The position numbers were made by a program, and so were the translations under genes. From PALSA-1006 sp963733265 (GTDB lineage Bacteria > Pseudomonadota > Gammaproteobacteria > Burkholderiales > Gallionellaceae): 64,000 bases of DNA. The notes beneath the pieces were generated by a model that saw only the letters and a program-made list of their open reading frames with translations, did no database searches and had not been told where the DNA came from. This document shows positions 50,915 to 59,239 of this stretch, piece after piece; positions within the stretch are counted from its first letter, which is position 1; every line of letters starts with the position of its first letter. The stretch covers positions 124,001-188,000 of the forward strand of contig CAVTCF010000002.1 of NCBI GenBank assembly GCA_963733265.1. The letters run 5' to 3'.

Positions 50915-51388
50915 CTACTTTTTTAATACCGCCAATACAGCAAACGGATTGGCTGACTGTTGTAAATTTTGCAATGATGCGCTGCATGATTCGTCAGAAT
51001 GTTTGGGGGCGAAGGGCAACCCAAGCAACACTTCATCTTCAATCAACGCCAGCACATCCAACTGCTGTGTAGCTTCGATGGCATCCTCGTCATCATCTGT
51101 TTCATCCAGCTTTTCCGCCGGAAGCAACTGCAATTGCGTTGTAATATCTATGGGATAAGTAAACTCACCCAAACAACGCTGACAACGCAACTGACACGAA
51201 CCTTTAAGTACGATCTCAAGTTTACGGCTATCACCTTGTTGCGAACCGATCACTTTATAACCGAGAGTGCCCTCCGAACTCGCCAACAAATCGCTTAGCC
51301 GGGACAAGGTAACTATCGGAATTTCATCGCATAATTCCCTGCCATTTCTGGCAAATTCTATGCTATCAATGAAAGGCCGTGCAAACAT
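50915..51388 (-). CDS. yceD: YceD family protein (DUF177), 23S rRNA accumulation factor
   Basis: 157 residues. The metal-site-like CQLRCQRCLGEFTYPIDITT and the LPFAPKHSDESC string near the C-terminus define DUF177. Mutants of this family fail to accumulate 23S rRNA normally. Cotranscribed with rpmF 26 bp downstream; divergent from maf. Confidence 0.93.
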   Translation of the reverse strand: MFARPFIDSIEFARNGRELCDEIPIVTLSRLSDLLASSEGTLGYKVIGSQQGDSRKLEIVLKGSCQLRCQRCLGEFTYPIDITTQLQLLPAEKLDETDDDEDAIEATQQLDVLALIEDEVLLGLPFAPKHSDESCSASLQNLQQSANPFAVLAVLKK

Positions 51389-51446
51389 GAGGCGCGCATG
51401 ATATATATTCTGCCCCTCTCTGTCAAAGTCGCAATAAGGATTTATC

Positions 51447-52031
51447 TTGATTTCTCAGCCGCTTGTTCTTGCTTCGACCTCTATATATAGGAGTCACTTG
51501 CTTTCTATCCTGCAAATTCCATTCAAAACTGCGGCCCCAAATGTCGATGAAACGCCGCTTCCCGGAGAGAATGCCCAGCAAACCTCGGCTCGGCTTTCGA
51601 TACTTAAAGCGCATGCAGTAACCAAAGACTACCCCAACGCGTTAATTATCGGCTCAGATCAAGTGGCCCTGCTGGACGGTCAACAATTGGGGAAACCGTA
51701 TACCCATGACAATGCAGTTCGCCAACTCCGTGCGATGCGTGATAAAACCGTCGTTTTTTATACAGCCTTGACGTTATTGAACTCAGCCGATAACTCCATA
51801 CAAACAGAAATTGATGAAACAAAAGTCACTTTTCGAAACTCCAGCGACGAAGAGATTGAACGCTATCTCCTCAAAGAACAACCCTATCATTGCGCAGGCA
51901 GCGCAAAATCGGAAGGATTGGGAATTGCTTTGATCAGTCGCATCGAAGGCAAAGACCCCAATGCGCTTATCGGATTGCCGTTAATCACGCTTGTCTCCAT
52001 GCTTAAAAAACAAGGAGTTGAGGTTATATAA
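51447..52031 (+). CDS. maf: Maf-like nucleotide pyrophosphatase (YceF type)
   Basis: 194 residues from a TTG at 51447 with TAAGGA 6 bp upstream. Signature LVLASTSIYRSHLL (the S-x-x-R motif), VDETPLPGE, IIGSDQVALLDGQQLGKP and GSAKSEGLGIALISRIEGKDPNALIGLPL. By family it hydrolyses modified NTPs such as m7GTP. Divergent from the yceD operon. Confidence 0.94.
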   Translation: MISQPLVLASTSIYRSHLLSILQIPFKTAAPNVDETPLPGENAQQTSARLSILKAHAVTKDYPNALIIGSDQVALLDGQQLGKPYTHDNAVRQLRAMRDKTVVFYTALTLLNSADNSIQTEIDETKVTFRNSSDEEIERYLLKEQPYHCAGSAKSEGLGIALISRIEGKDPNALIGLPLITLVSMLKKQGVEVI

Positions 52032-52143
52032 TTACACTCAAGTATGGTTGGAGCAACAAAAAGAGTGCTCAGACTGCTTTTCGACCGTAAGGCTCGGACA
52101 TTTTACGCGCACTCGCTTCCCACAGGTTTCTTGCATTTAGCCC

Positions 52144-52605
52144 TCATCGCAGTGGGAGGTATACGTCCGTAATCATTTCGCGCTCCTGTACTTGTGGGCC
52201 GACATTTTCGTAGTGGAAAAAGATCGGAAAATCTTGCAGAGTTTCACCGCTATTGGGGAACCAGACCTCGTAAAGATATACTGCTGCCGATACGTTCTCG
52301 CGCGACCCAAGATGCCGTACAACAGCGCAGCGGCCTGCGGGAATGAACTTGTTTACGACTCCTTGTGGGTTGGGCAAAACGTCATATTCAACGGAAATGC
52401 AAAAGTCCACTCGATATTCTTCCGCTGGTGTTGTACGCGGGTCGTTGTAATGAATCCCATAACTGCGATGCCTGTCAGTCGGCAGACGATTTTCAAGACG
52501 CCATGAAATGAGTTTGCGGACAGATTCATGTTCCAGTGCTGGGGAGCCATGGTGTTCTAAGACTGCAACCTTGGTTTCTGGAAAATCAACGATTTGAACA
52601 TCCAT
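52144..52605 (-). CDS. GyrI-like (AraC effector-binding) domain protein
   Basis: 153 residues. The whole chain is one GyrI/SbmC-like fold: VQIVDFPETKVAVLEHHG, YGIHYNDPRTTPAEEYRVDFCISV, FIPAGRCAVVRHLGSRENV and IFFHYENVGPQVQEREMITDVYLPL. No HTH domain is attached. Stand-alone members bind small molecules or inhibit gyrase; the ligand here is unknown. Confidence 0.9.
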   Translation of the reverse strand: MDVQIVDFPETKVAVLEHHGSPALEHESVRKLISWRLENRLPTDRHRSYGIHYNDPRTTPAEEYRVDFCISVEYDVLPNPQGVVNKFIPAGRCAVVRHLGSRENVSAAVYLYEVWFPNSGETLQDFPIFFHYENVGPQVQEREMITDVYLPLR

Positions 52606-52644
52606 TTTAATAAAAACTTCATTTTTGAATTATGGACAAATTTT

Positions 52645-53132
52645 TCATTTAACCGAGAATTCCTGATTATTATAGGTTAAAACACTGGGTTGTTTGATCA
52701 CAATGAATCCTTGGCTTGCTGCTTGATGGCAAGCATTGCACACATGGGTAAGACTGTTGAAGGACTTCTTAAATTTGACGATATTTTTTGCCTCGATAGC
52801 CAATCTAAGATTATGAAGCGGTTGAGTAGTGAACTTTTCCAGGATGGTTGAAATGGGAGCATCTTTCTTGAAGACTGGGTGATACTTCACTGCGTCTTCG
52901 AAACCTTCTTGGATTTCATCCAATTCGTAGTTCGCCAACTCCCAATTTTTTGCAATACCGGCATACCAGAGTTTTGCGTGGCGCATTTGTGTTGCACGCC
53001 CATGCCGGGTACATAGCTATTGTTATTCGCGACTTCCGGTTTTTCTGGTGCTGCGGACTGGGTTTCATTCGCATAAATGGGAAAAGATATGCCGATGGCC
53101 GAAATAAATATTGTTAATGCAATGTAGTTCAT
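52645..53132 (-). pseudogene. Cytochrome c-type protein gene with an apparent frameshift
   Basis: Two frames cover one protein. The 5' part (from ATG 53132) gives a signal peptide MNYIALTIFISAIGISFPIYA and a linker to YVPGMG; the 3' part (52645 to about 52990) gives RHAKLWYAGIAKNWELANYE and ends with a haem-binding CNACH motif. The frames meet around 52,975-52,995 (GTGCAACACAAATGCGCC). Intact, it would be a roughly 160-residue periplasmic monohaem cytochrome. This may be a true mutation or a sequencing error. Confidence 0.75.
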
Positions 53133-53196
53133 AATTGCTCTCCGTTATAAAATACAGGTTTGTTTCTAATCTTAACCTAACTTCAAGGAAATAATT

Positions 53197-53763
53197 ATGT
53201 CAGAAGGATTTCACGTCCATGGGGCGCACGATCATGCAGTGGAACACTCAGCTCACGGCGGGGATAGCCTCGGAAGTCAGATAGCCATTTTTACAGCAAT
53301 CTTGGCTTCAGCAGGCGCGATTGTAAGCTATCAAGGTGGCGATACACAAAATAAAGCCATGTTGTTCAAGAACGAAGCCGTTTTGAAAAAGACGCAGGCT
53401 TCCGACCAGTGGAATTTTTATGAGGCAAAAAGTAATAAAGGTCATTTGATGGAACTTGCTCTCGATGTTGCACCGGCGAAAAAGCAGGAATATTACAAGG
53501 CTCAGATCGAAAGATACGAAAAAGATAAAGTAGAGATCAAAAAGAAAGCTGAGGAACTGGAGGCTGAATCAGAAAAAGCCAATAAGGAAAGTGAAGAAGC
53601 AATGCATCCACACCACTTACTGGCACAATCAATGACACTGATCCAAATTGCGATCTCTCTGGCATCGATTACCGTTTTGACGCGCAAGAAATGGCTATTC
53701 GCAGTTGCAGGTGTGTCTGCCGTTGGCGGGCTCATTATGTGGGGAGTTGCGCTTAGCTTCTAG
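53197..53763 (+). CDS. DUF4337 family membrane protein
   Basis: 188 residues. Histidine-rich N-terminus (FHVHGAHDHAVEHSAHGGD), a first transmembrane helix (QIAIFTAILASAGAIVSYQ), a long charged coiled coil (about 60-145), then two hydrophobic helices (MTLIQIAISLASITVL, LFAVAGVSAVGGLIMWGV). This is the DUF4337 layout. Function unknown; the histidines might bind metal. Divergent from the cytochrome gene. Confidence 0.88.
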   Translation: MSEGFHVHGAHDHAVEHSAHGGDSLGSQIAIFTAILASAGAIVSYQGGDTQNKAMLFKNEAVLKKTQASDQWNFYEAKSNKGHLMELALDVAPAKKQEYYKAQIERYEKDKVEIKKKAEELEAESEKANKESEEAMHPHHLLAQSMTLIQIAISLASITVLTRKKWLFAVAGVSAVGGLIMWGVALSF

Positions 53764-54248
53764 CTTTGTTTGTGATGTTTAGTATTGATTCTGGTTGTAG
53801 AAACCAGTCAACATTTCTCTATTTGTGACGAATTTTGGATATGTTTTCTGAAAACACGTGCTCAAAATTGTCACTTTCGATTCAAGCGTAATCCTGTCTT
53901 ATTGATTAATAATTAATAAAGTGGCTGGCATGGCGATTGCTTAAGTCACCATGCGTAAAGTCACTTTGTTAATTCACAAAGACTCGATTGTTAAAAATTG
54001 TCTCTGTTTCGGACTGCTGTGTTTTTCCAGCGTCCTACGCAGGCATTCTGTCTGAATAAACCATCCGCTCGTCCCCTTTTTTTGACCACTCGTCTCCCCA
54101 TTTTTTTCATTCCTCGGTGGGCTTGCCGGGAAAAAACAATTTTTGCTAATGTTGTCTCACACCCGTAAATATTGCGGAAAATCAAAAGTGGAAGGATAAA
54201 TAATGCTGATTCCAGTTCAATTAGTAAAGGCACAAAAAAGGGGGCGTC
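53764..54248. other. Intergenic region with sigma-54 promoter
   Basis: About 485 bp. The only clear signal is the sigma-54 site at 53926-53941. A 33-codon frame at 53951 and a 19-codon frame at 54203 (behind GGAAGGA) follow it; neither is convincing on its own. Confidence 0.45.
53926..53941 (+). promoter_or_regulatory. Sigma-54 promoter (TGGCAYR-N4-TTGCW)
   Basis: TGGCATG-GCGA-TTGCT matches the consensus at every fixed position. It points toward the small gene at 54249, about 300 bp away. The AT-rich DNA just upstream (ATTAATAATTAATAAA) could suit IHF or an activator. Confidence 0.7.
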
Positions 54249-54467
54249 ATGAGCGAAATTGACAATTCAAAACATGAATGGGAACAACTGTTCACACAAT
54301 TTAAAAATCCATCGGGTGATACAGTAATCTGTATGATGCACAAAAGTACCAAAAAAAGAGTGTATTTTGATGCTCAGTTAAACAGGCTTCTTTCTCAAAA
54401 AGAATCAAAGATTTACAGCTTGGATATGACAGGAAAGTATTCGGTGGTTTTAGAAGCTCAGAGATGA
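54249..54467 (+). CDS. Hypothetical protein, 72 aa
   Basis: ATG at 54249 behind AAAGGGGGCG. The product begins MSEIDNSKHEWEQLFTQFKN and is small, soluble and mixed in charge, with VICMMHKSTKKRVYFDAQLNRLL in the middle. No family recognised. It is the first gene after the sigma-54 promoter, so it may be under nitrogen- or stress-dependent control. Confidence 0.55.
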   Translation: MSEIDNSKHEWEQLFTQFKNPSGDTVICMMHKSTKKRVYFDAQLNRLLSQKESKIYSLDMTGKYSVVLEAQR

Positions 54468-54525
54468 AGTTAAACACTGGCTTCTGGAAATTTTATTGGT
54501 GCAGTCGGCCATTCTGATCAAAATG

Positions 54526-55647
54526 CTAAGGAAATTTTCGCGCTATACGAAAACCATAGGTGACATCTCTGTTTGAAGGGCCATCGTAGTCACGATAGGT
54601 AGCGCGAATCTGATCTACATTACTTTCCCAGGAACCACCGCGAAGGACATAACCTTGTCCATCTCCCCGCCACGCAGATCCATCGGCCGGAGCACCGATA
54701 AGATTTTCATGAAACCCGTCTTCCGTCCATTCAGCGACATTGCCACTCATGTCAAACAGCCCCCAGGCATTTGCTTTTTTATTGGCTACCGGCTTGCTGT
54801 ATCTATCTGATCTTTTAGACGTGGTCGAATAAGCTGCAAACCAGGCGATACTATCGACTGCGCCACTACCACAATATTTTTGGTGTAATCCACCTGAGCG
54901 ACATGAATACTCCCATTCTGCCTCACTAGGCAAACGGTATTCTTTTCCAGTTCGGATGTTGAGTCTGCGTATAAATTCTTTAGCGTCATTCCAGCTCACA
55001 TTGTCCACAGGACAATTTCCGATACAGTCCTTAAATTTACTGGGATTCGTGCCCATAACAGCCATCCATTCCTTTTGGGTAACTTCCTTTTTTCCAATGG
55101 CAAAGGGCTCTTTAAATGTGACCAAGTGGGCATTAGTCCCCTCGCCCATCGTGAAACTGCCTGCCGGCACAATGACCATTTCCGGACATGTGGCGCACCC
55201 TTTAAATGCTTGTCCGGATTTATATTCTGTTGCTATCCTACGGATAGACGCGAGTTTAAGTTTCACCGCAAGAATATTTACCCCCTTTGGATACTTGTCC
55301 AGAAATTTTTGAACAGTTGCCTCATCTTCAGAGTCTTGTAAAACCTTCCATTCCGAGTTTTCGGCCTGAACGAGTTTGGCAGTATTAATTTTGTTGATTG
55401 ACGTTTTTGCCAATGAAGCAAATTTCCCGTCTGCATATTGAGCAAGATAGGTTTCATATCCCTCTGTGGTATTTAATTTCTGGGTTGTCAACCAGAGCGC
55501 GGCTTCCGGATCGGCAGTCACGCTGTCCGCTGCGCTCACTTGAGTGGTTATTCCTAAAACAATAATAGTTGAAATTGAAATAATGGCTAATGTATTCAGT
55601 GAAGATTTTTTCATGCTGGCAAATGCATTTTTTGGAAGATTATTCAT
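54526..55647 (-). CDS. Exported formylglycine-generating enzyme (SUMF1/FGE-sulfatase) domain protein
   Basis: 373 residues from the ATG at 55647; an ATG at 55614 also fits, as neither has a good ribosome binding site. Signal peptide to about VSAAD, an alpha-helical repeat-like region (40-145), then the FGE-sulfatase domain (about 150-373): MVIVPAGSFTMGEG, EVTQKEWMAVMGTNPSKF, PVDNVSWNDAKEFIRRLN, YRLPSEAEWEYSCRSG, WGLFDMSGNVAEWTEDGF and VLRGGSWESNVDQIRATYRD. Many such proteins are not true sulfatase activators but ligand-binding or C-type-lectin-like modules. Confidence 0.9.
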   Translation of the reverse strand: MNNLPKNAFASMKKSSLNTLAIISISTIIVLGITTQVSAADSVTADPEAALWLTTQKLNTTEGYETYLAQYADGKFASLAKTSINKINTAKLVQAENSEWKVLQDSEDEATVQKFLDKYPKGVNILAVKLKLASIRRIATEYKSGQAFKGCATCPEMVIVPAGSFTMGEGTNAHLVTFKEPFAIGKKEVTQKEWMAVMGTNPSKFKDCIGNCPVDNVSWNDAKEFIRRLNIRTGKEYRLPSEAEWEYSCRSGGLHQKYCGSGAVDSIAWFAAYSTTSKRSDRYSKPVANKKANAWGLFDMSGNVAEWTEDGFHENLIGAPADGSAWRGDGQGYVLRGGSWESNVDQIRATYRDYDGPSNRDVTYGFRIARKFP

Positions 55648-55803
55648 TAGAGATCGCGATATTTATTGTAATTCTAGCCGAATCAGCTTAAACGACACAT
55701 TCTTTTTGTAGGCAAGCATCAGAGCTACGCCTCACGCGAGCATTGCATTACAATGCTACATCCTATTTATGGCAACATCATAAACTACTTGGAGTGGAAT
55801 CTT

Positions 55804-56133
55804 GTGAACGACATCAGAGAGCTTACCGATGCTTTGCTCAAATTCCGTGATGAACGGGATTGGGCGCAGTTCCATAATGCCAAAGACCTTGCTTTGGCGC
55901 TGAGTATTGAAGCAAGTGAACTACTAGAATCTTTTTTGTGGAAACCTTCCGAGCAGGCCGACATCGGACAGGTGGAGGAAGAACTTGCCGATGTATTTGC
56001 ATTTTCTTTTTTGCTGGCTGAACAATACGGTTTTGATGTTAAACAAATCGTATTGGAAAAGATCAAGAAGAATGCGCTAAAGTATCCAGTTGAAAAATCA
56101 AAAGGCATTGCAAAAAAATATACTGAGCTTTAA
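55804..56133 (+). CDS. MazG-like nucleotide pyrophosphohydrolase
   Basis: 109 residues from a GTG at 55804 with GGAG 8 bp upstream; the frame is open to 55753. All-alpha NTP pyrophosphatase: LALALSIEASELLESFLW (E-x-x-E), VEEELADVFAFSFLLAEQYG (E-x-x-D) and KKNALKYPVEKSKG. By family it removes non-canonical or damaged nucleotides. Single-domain short MazG type. Confidence 0.9.
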   Translation: MNDIRELTDALLKFRDERDWAQFHNAKDLALALSIEASELLESFLWKPSEQADIGQVEEELADVFAFSFLLAEQYGFDVKQIVLEKIKKNALKYPVEKSKGIAKKYTEL

Positions 56134-56150
56134 ATAGAATATTTCATTTT

Positions 56151-57296
56151 CTATTTAACCACTAATTTCCATAGGGATGTGAGTTCTGCCGCACGAGCAG
56201 CGTGAAGCGGATCGCTTGTGTCGGAGACACGCGGATGGTGTGGTTTCACATCTATTTTTCCGCTGAATCGTAAACCTGTTGAGTCTATAGCCGCCAATAA
56301 TTCATCGCGAGTGCGCAAGCCGAGATGCTCGGCAAGATCGGAGAGAATCAGCCAACCCTCGCCTTCAGCCTCAAGGTGCTCCGCCAGCCCCTTGAGGAAC
56401 CCTAACAACATACGGCTCTCGGGATCGAATACAGCATGCTCAAGTGCAGAGCTGGGGCGGGCCGGAACCCAAGGCGGATTGCATACAATCAGAGTGGCAC
56501 GCCCTTCGGGAAAGAGATCGGCCTGCACAACTTCGACTTGTTTCGAAAGATTGAGTCGGTCCAGATTTTCACGGGCACAATTAAGCGCACGCTGATCCTG
56601 ATCTGTTGCAACAATACGTTGAATGCCGCGTTTGGCCAGCACCGCAGATAACACGCCAGTGCCAGTGCCGATATCAAACGCGACCGATTGAGTTGTGATA
56701 GTTTTGGGCAGAGGTGCATTATTCACCAGTCCGACATATTCGCCGCGTATCGGTGCAAATACGCCGTAATGAGGATAAATGCGGGCACCCAATTCGGGAA
56801 TCTCCACACCATTCTTTCGCCACTCATGAGCACCGATCAATCCTAACAAGCTGCGTAGCGAGGCAACGTAGGGTTCAGTAACCGCACCATAAACTTCCCC
56901 GCAAGCTATGGATACATCTGGCGCACGGCGCAATGGCACACTGTGATCCGCATTGGATGGGAGTAGCAACATGCCCAAGGTACGCGCGCGCTGAGATTGC
57001 GCTTGGCGATTTAAGTGAAAAGACTCGGCAGTGGTAGCAATTTTTTTTGACTTATTTTTTTTGGGTTTTTCATCGGCGCGGCGCGCCATCGCTTGCAGCA
57101 ATTGACGCGCATTTTGGAAATCACCACGCCACAGCAAAGCAGTTCCTTCGCACGCCAAGCGGTAAGCGTCATCGGCCTTCATACGATCATCGGCAATCAG
57201 CACACGCTTGGGGGGCGGTGATCCATTTTCAGAACGCCAACGGGCAGATTTTTCTTCTCCGGCTTCGTTCCAATTGATGGTGGGATAGTCTGACAT
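56151..57296 (-). CDS. Class I SAM-dependent methyltransferase with NPPW motif
   Basis: 381 residues from the ATG at 57296 (MSDYPTINWNEAGEEKSARW); the frame extends to 57383 but overlaps the kinase gene. The C-terminal methyltransferase domain (about 200-360) has VAFDIGTGTGVLSAVLAKRG (motif I), ATDQDQRALNCARENLDRL and LIVCNPPWVPARP, the N-P-P-W motif of N-methyltransferases acting on adenine, guanine or glutamine. The N-terminal part is uncharacterised. Substrate probably RNA or protein. Confidence 0.88.
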   Translation of the reverse strand: MSDYPTINWNEAGEEKSARWRSENGSPPPKRVLIADDRMKADDAYRLACEGTALLWRGDFQNARQLLQAMARRADEKPKKNKSKKIATTAESFHLNRQAQSQRARTLGMLLLPSNADHSVPLRRAPDVSIACGEVYGAVTEPYVASLRSLLGLIGAHEWRKNGVEIPELGARIYPHYGVFAPIRGEYVGLVNNAPLPKTITTQSVAFDIGTGTGVLSAVLAKRGIQRIVATDQDQRALNCARENLDRLNLSKQVEVVQADLFPEGRATLIVCNPPWVPARPSSALEHAVFDPESRMLLGFLKGLAEHLEAEGEGWLILSDLAEHLGLRTRDELLAAIDSTGLRFSGKIDVKPHHPRVSDTSDPLHAARAAELTSLWKLVVK

Positions 57297-57300
57297 TTTT

Positions 57301-57320
57301 GGTAGGGGCTGCGCCCTACC
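57301..57320. repeat. Short palindrome between kinase and methyltransferase genes
   Basis: GGTAGGG-GCTGCG-CCCTACC. It overlaps the kinase stop region and resembles the ends of the larger repeat at 48587-48657 (GTAGGG/CCCTAC). Confidence 0.6.
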
Positions 57321-58176
57321 GCCCTTCTTCGCGCTTGAGTTGCTGATAACGCAGCTTGGCTGCGTTATCATCGCGTGCAGCATCTATTTCACGCATGACG
57401 GAACGCACGTCAGCATTCTTTTCGATTTGATGGTAGTACCCTGTGAGCGGAGTATCAGGTAACAATTCACCTTTCTGATAGATCGACCATATTTCTTTGC
57501 CGTATTGAGTCGCAAGTAATTCCGGTGCGAACTGCCCGAAGTAGACAGCCAGATTGTCCACATCACGCTCCAACATGCGGCTGGCATTGTTATTGGCGGC
57601 GGCATCAACAGCCTGCGGCAAATCTATAATGACCGGTCCCCGGCTATCGACAAGCACATTGAATTCGGAAAGATCACCATGAACAATGCCGGCGCATAAC
57701 ATCAACACAACTTGCCGGATCAGGAAAGCATGAAATTCTCGTGCTTGCTCCTGCGTCAGTTCAAGATCGTTAAGTCTGGGTGCCGGTTGGCCATTTTCGT
57801 CAGCCACTAATTCCATCAGCAACACACCCTCGTAAAATCCAAAAGGAAGGGGAACCCGCACGCCTGCCGCAGCGAGTTTATACAAGGCATCCACTTCGGC
57901 ATGCTGCCAAGCTGCTTCCTGCTCCTGGCGGCCATAGCGTGAACCTTTTTCCATGGCACGCGCTTGACGGCTATTTTTTACCCGACGACCTTCGGTATAA
58001 TGAACCGCCTGATGAAAACCGCGCTGATTTGCCTCTTTGTAAATCTTGGCACATCGAATCTCATCCCCGCACTGAACAACGTAGACGGTTGCTTCTTTTC
58101 CGCTCTTGAGTTGACGAATCACGTCGTCAACCAGGCCGTCCTCAATAAGTGGTTCGATTCGTTTCGGGGTTTTCAT
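57316..58176 (-). CDS. RIO1-family serine protein kinase
   Basis: 286 residues. RIO kinase motifs: GKEATVYVVQCGDEIRCAKIYKEANQRGF (flexible loop and catalytic Lys), ALYKLAAAGVRVPLPFGFYEGVLLMELV, the catalytic loop VHGDLSEFNVLVD and the metal-binding VIIDLPQAVD. Bacterial RIO1 homologues occur widely in proteobacteria; targets are unknown. It precedes the methyltransferase gene on the same strand with 20 bp between. Confidence 0.93.
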   Translation of the reverse strand: MKTPKRIEPLIEDGLVDDVIRQLKSGKEATVYVVQCGDEIRCAKIYKEANQRGFHQAVHYTEGRRVKNSRQARAMEKGSRYGRQEQEAAWQHAEVDALYKLAAAGVRVPLPFGFYEGVLLMELVADENGQPAPRLNDLELTQEQAREFHAFLIRQVVLMLCAGIVHGDLSEFNVLVDSRGPVIIDLPQAVDAAANNNASRMLERDVDNLAVYFGQFAPELLATQYGKEIWSIYQKGELLPDTPLTGYYHQIEKNADVRSVMREIDAARDDNAAKLRYQQLKREEGR

Positions 58177-58209
58177 CGTCTCGATTAAAGAATTTCAATA
58201 CCTTTATAT

Positions 58210-58656
58210 TTAGCGACTCAGCTCGACAATTATGAAGGTCAGTATGCCCAGTAACAGATTCGTTACCACAAATTTTCGAATAGTAGCCAGTATCTTACCG
58301 GCTTGTGGCCATTCTGTTTCACTTATAGCGTGCTTGAAGTTGGCATAGGGTACAAAAAATACATACGCGAAAATTGCCGTCATGACAGTACCCAACAATA
58401 ACATTTCATGAATATATTTGGGTACAAGTTGCATACCGCCGAATTGAAGGATCAGCGAAAAGCCACTGGCCAGAATTAACAAGATTGCAACCCACACCCA
58501 TTTAAAAAAGACGCTGAATACTTTGTTCCATAGTTGCAATCTTTCCGGCGGTTGCAATATTTCTGCGGCACTTGGACGCAATACCATGTGGGCAAAGAAC
58601 ATACCGCCAACCCAGACCACAGTCGCAAGCAAGTGTAAGAGTTTCAATAATGACAT
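58210..58656 (-). CDS. CopD-family membrane protein
   Basis: 148 residues with four transmembrane helices (about 1-25, 50-75, 85-105, 125-148). LLKLLHLLATVVWVGGMFFAHMVLRP is the CopD/HemJ-like opening with conserved histidines and tryptophan. Possibly involved in copper or haem handling. It begins 1 bp after rnhB ends. Confidence 0.88.
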   Translation of the reverse strand: MSLLKLLHLLATVVWVGGMFFAHMVLRPSAAEILQPPERLQLWNKVFSVFFKWVWVAILLILASGFSLILQFGGMQLVPKYIHEMLLLGTVMTAIFAYVFFVPYANFKHAISETEWPQAGKILATIRKFVVTNLLLGILTFIIVELSR

Positions 58657-58657
58657 A

Positions 58658-59239
58658 CTAATTGCTCCCTTGTATTAGTCTTCGAACTGGACCGAAACTT
58701 TTGCGATGTTCAGACGAAATACCATGCAGATTGAGTGCCGCAATATGAGCAGCCGTCGGATACCCTTTGTGAACAGCAAAGCCATATTGGGGAAGGCGTT
58801 CATGCATCTCTATCATTGCTGCATCGCGTGCGGTTTTGGCTAGAATGGATGCCGCGGATATTTCCGGTACAGTGCTGTCTCCCTTAACTATCGCTCGGCT
58901 GGGGAGACCGGTTTCAGGACAATACAGGCCATCCACCAACACTTCGTGTGGCTGCACAGACAAGGCGGCAACTGCGCGGCGCATCGCCAGCAGGCTGGCA
59001 CGCAAAATATTGATTTGATCTATTTCTTCTACCGAAGCTGTGGCGATAGCCCAAGCGGTGGCGTGCTGCCGAATTTCCAGCGCAAGTTGTTCACGTTTTT
59101 TTTCGCTTATTTTTTTTGAGTCGGCCAGACCGATGATAGGATGTTGCGGGTTAAGGATGACTGCTGCAGCATAAACAGGCCCGGCTAGAGGGCCGCGTCC
59201 CGCTTCATCAACACCACAGATCAACTGTATGTGGCTCAT
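58658..59239 (-). CDS. rnhB: Ribonuclease HII
   Basis: 193 residues. The catalytic residues lie in ICGVDEAGRGPLAGPVYAAAVIL (D-E), VLVDGLYCPE and ASILAKTARDAAM (D). Removes ribonucleotides from DNA. Adjacent to lpxB (stop and start abut), the conserved lpxA-lpxB-rnhB order. Confidence 0.97.
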   Translation of the reverse strand: MSHIQLICGVDEAGRGPLAGPVYAAAVILNPQHPIIGLADSKKISEKKREQLALEIRQHATAWAIATASVEEIDQINILRASLLAMRRAVAALSVQPHEVLVDGLYCPETGLPSRAIVKGDSTVPEISAASILAKTARDAAMIEMHERLPQYGFAVHKGYPTAAHIAALNLHGISSEHRKSFGPVRRLIQGSN

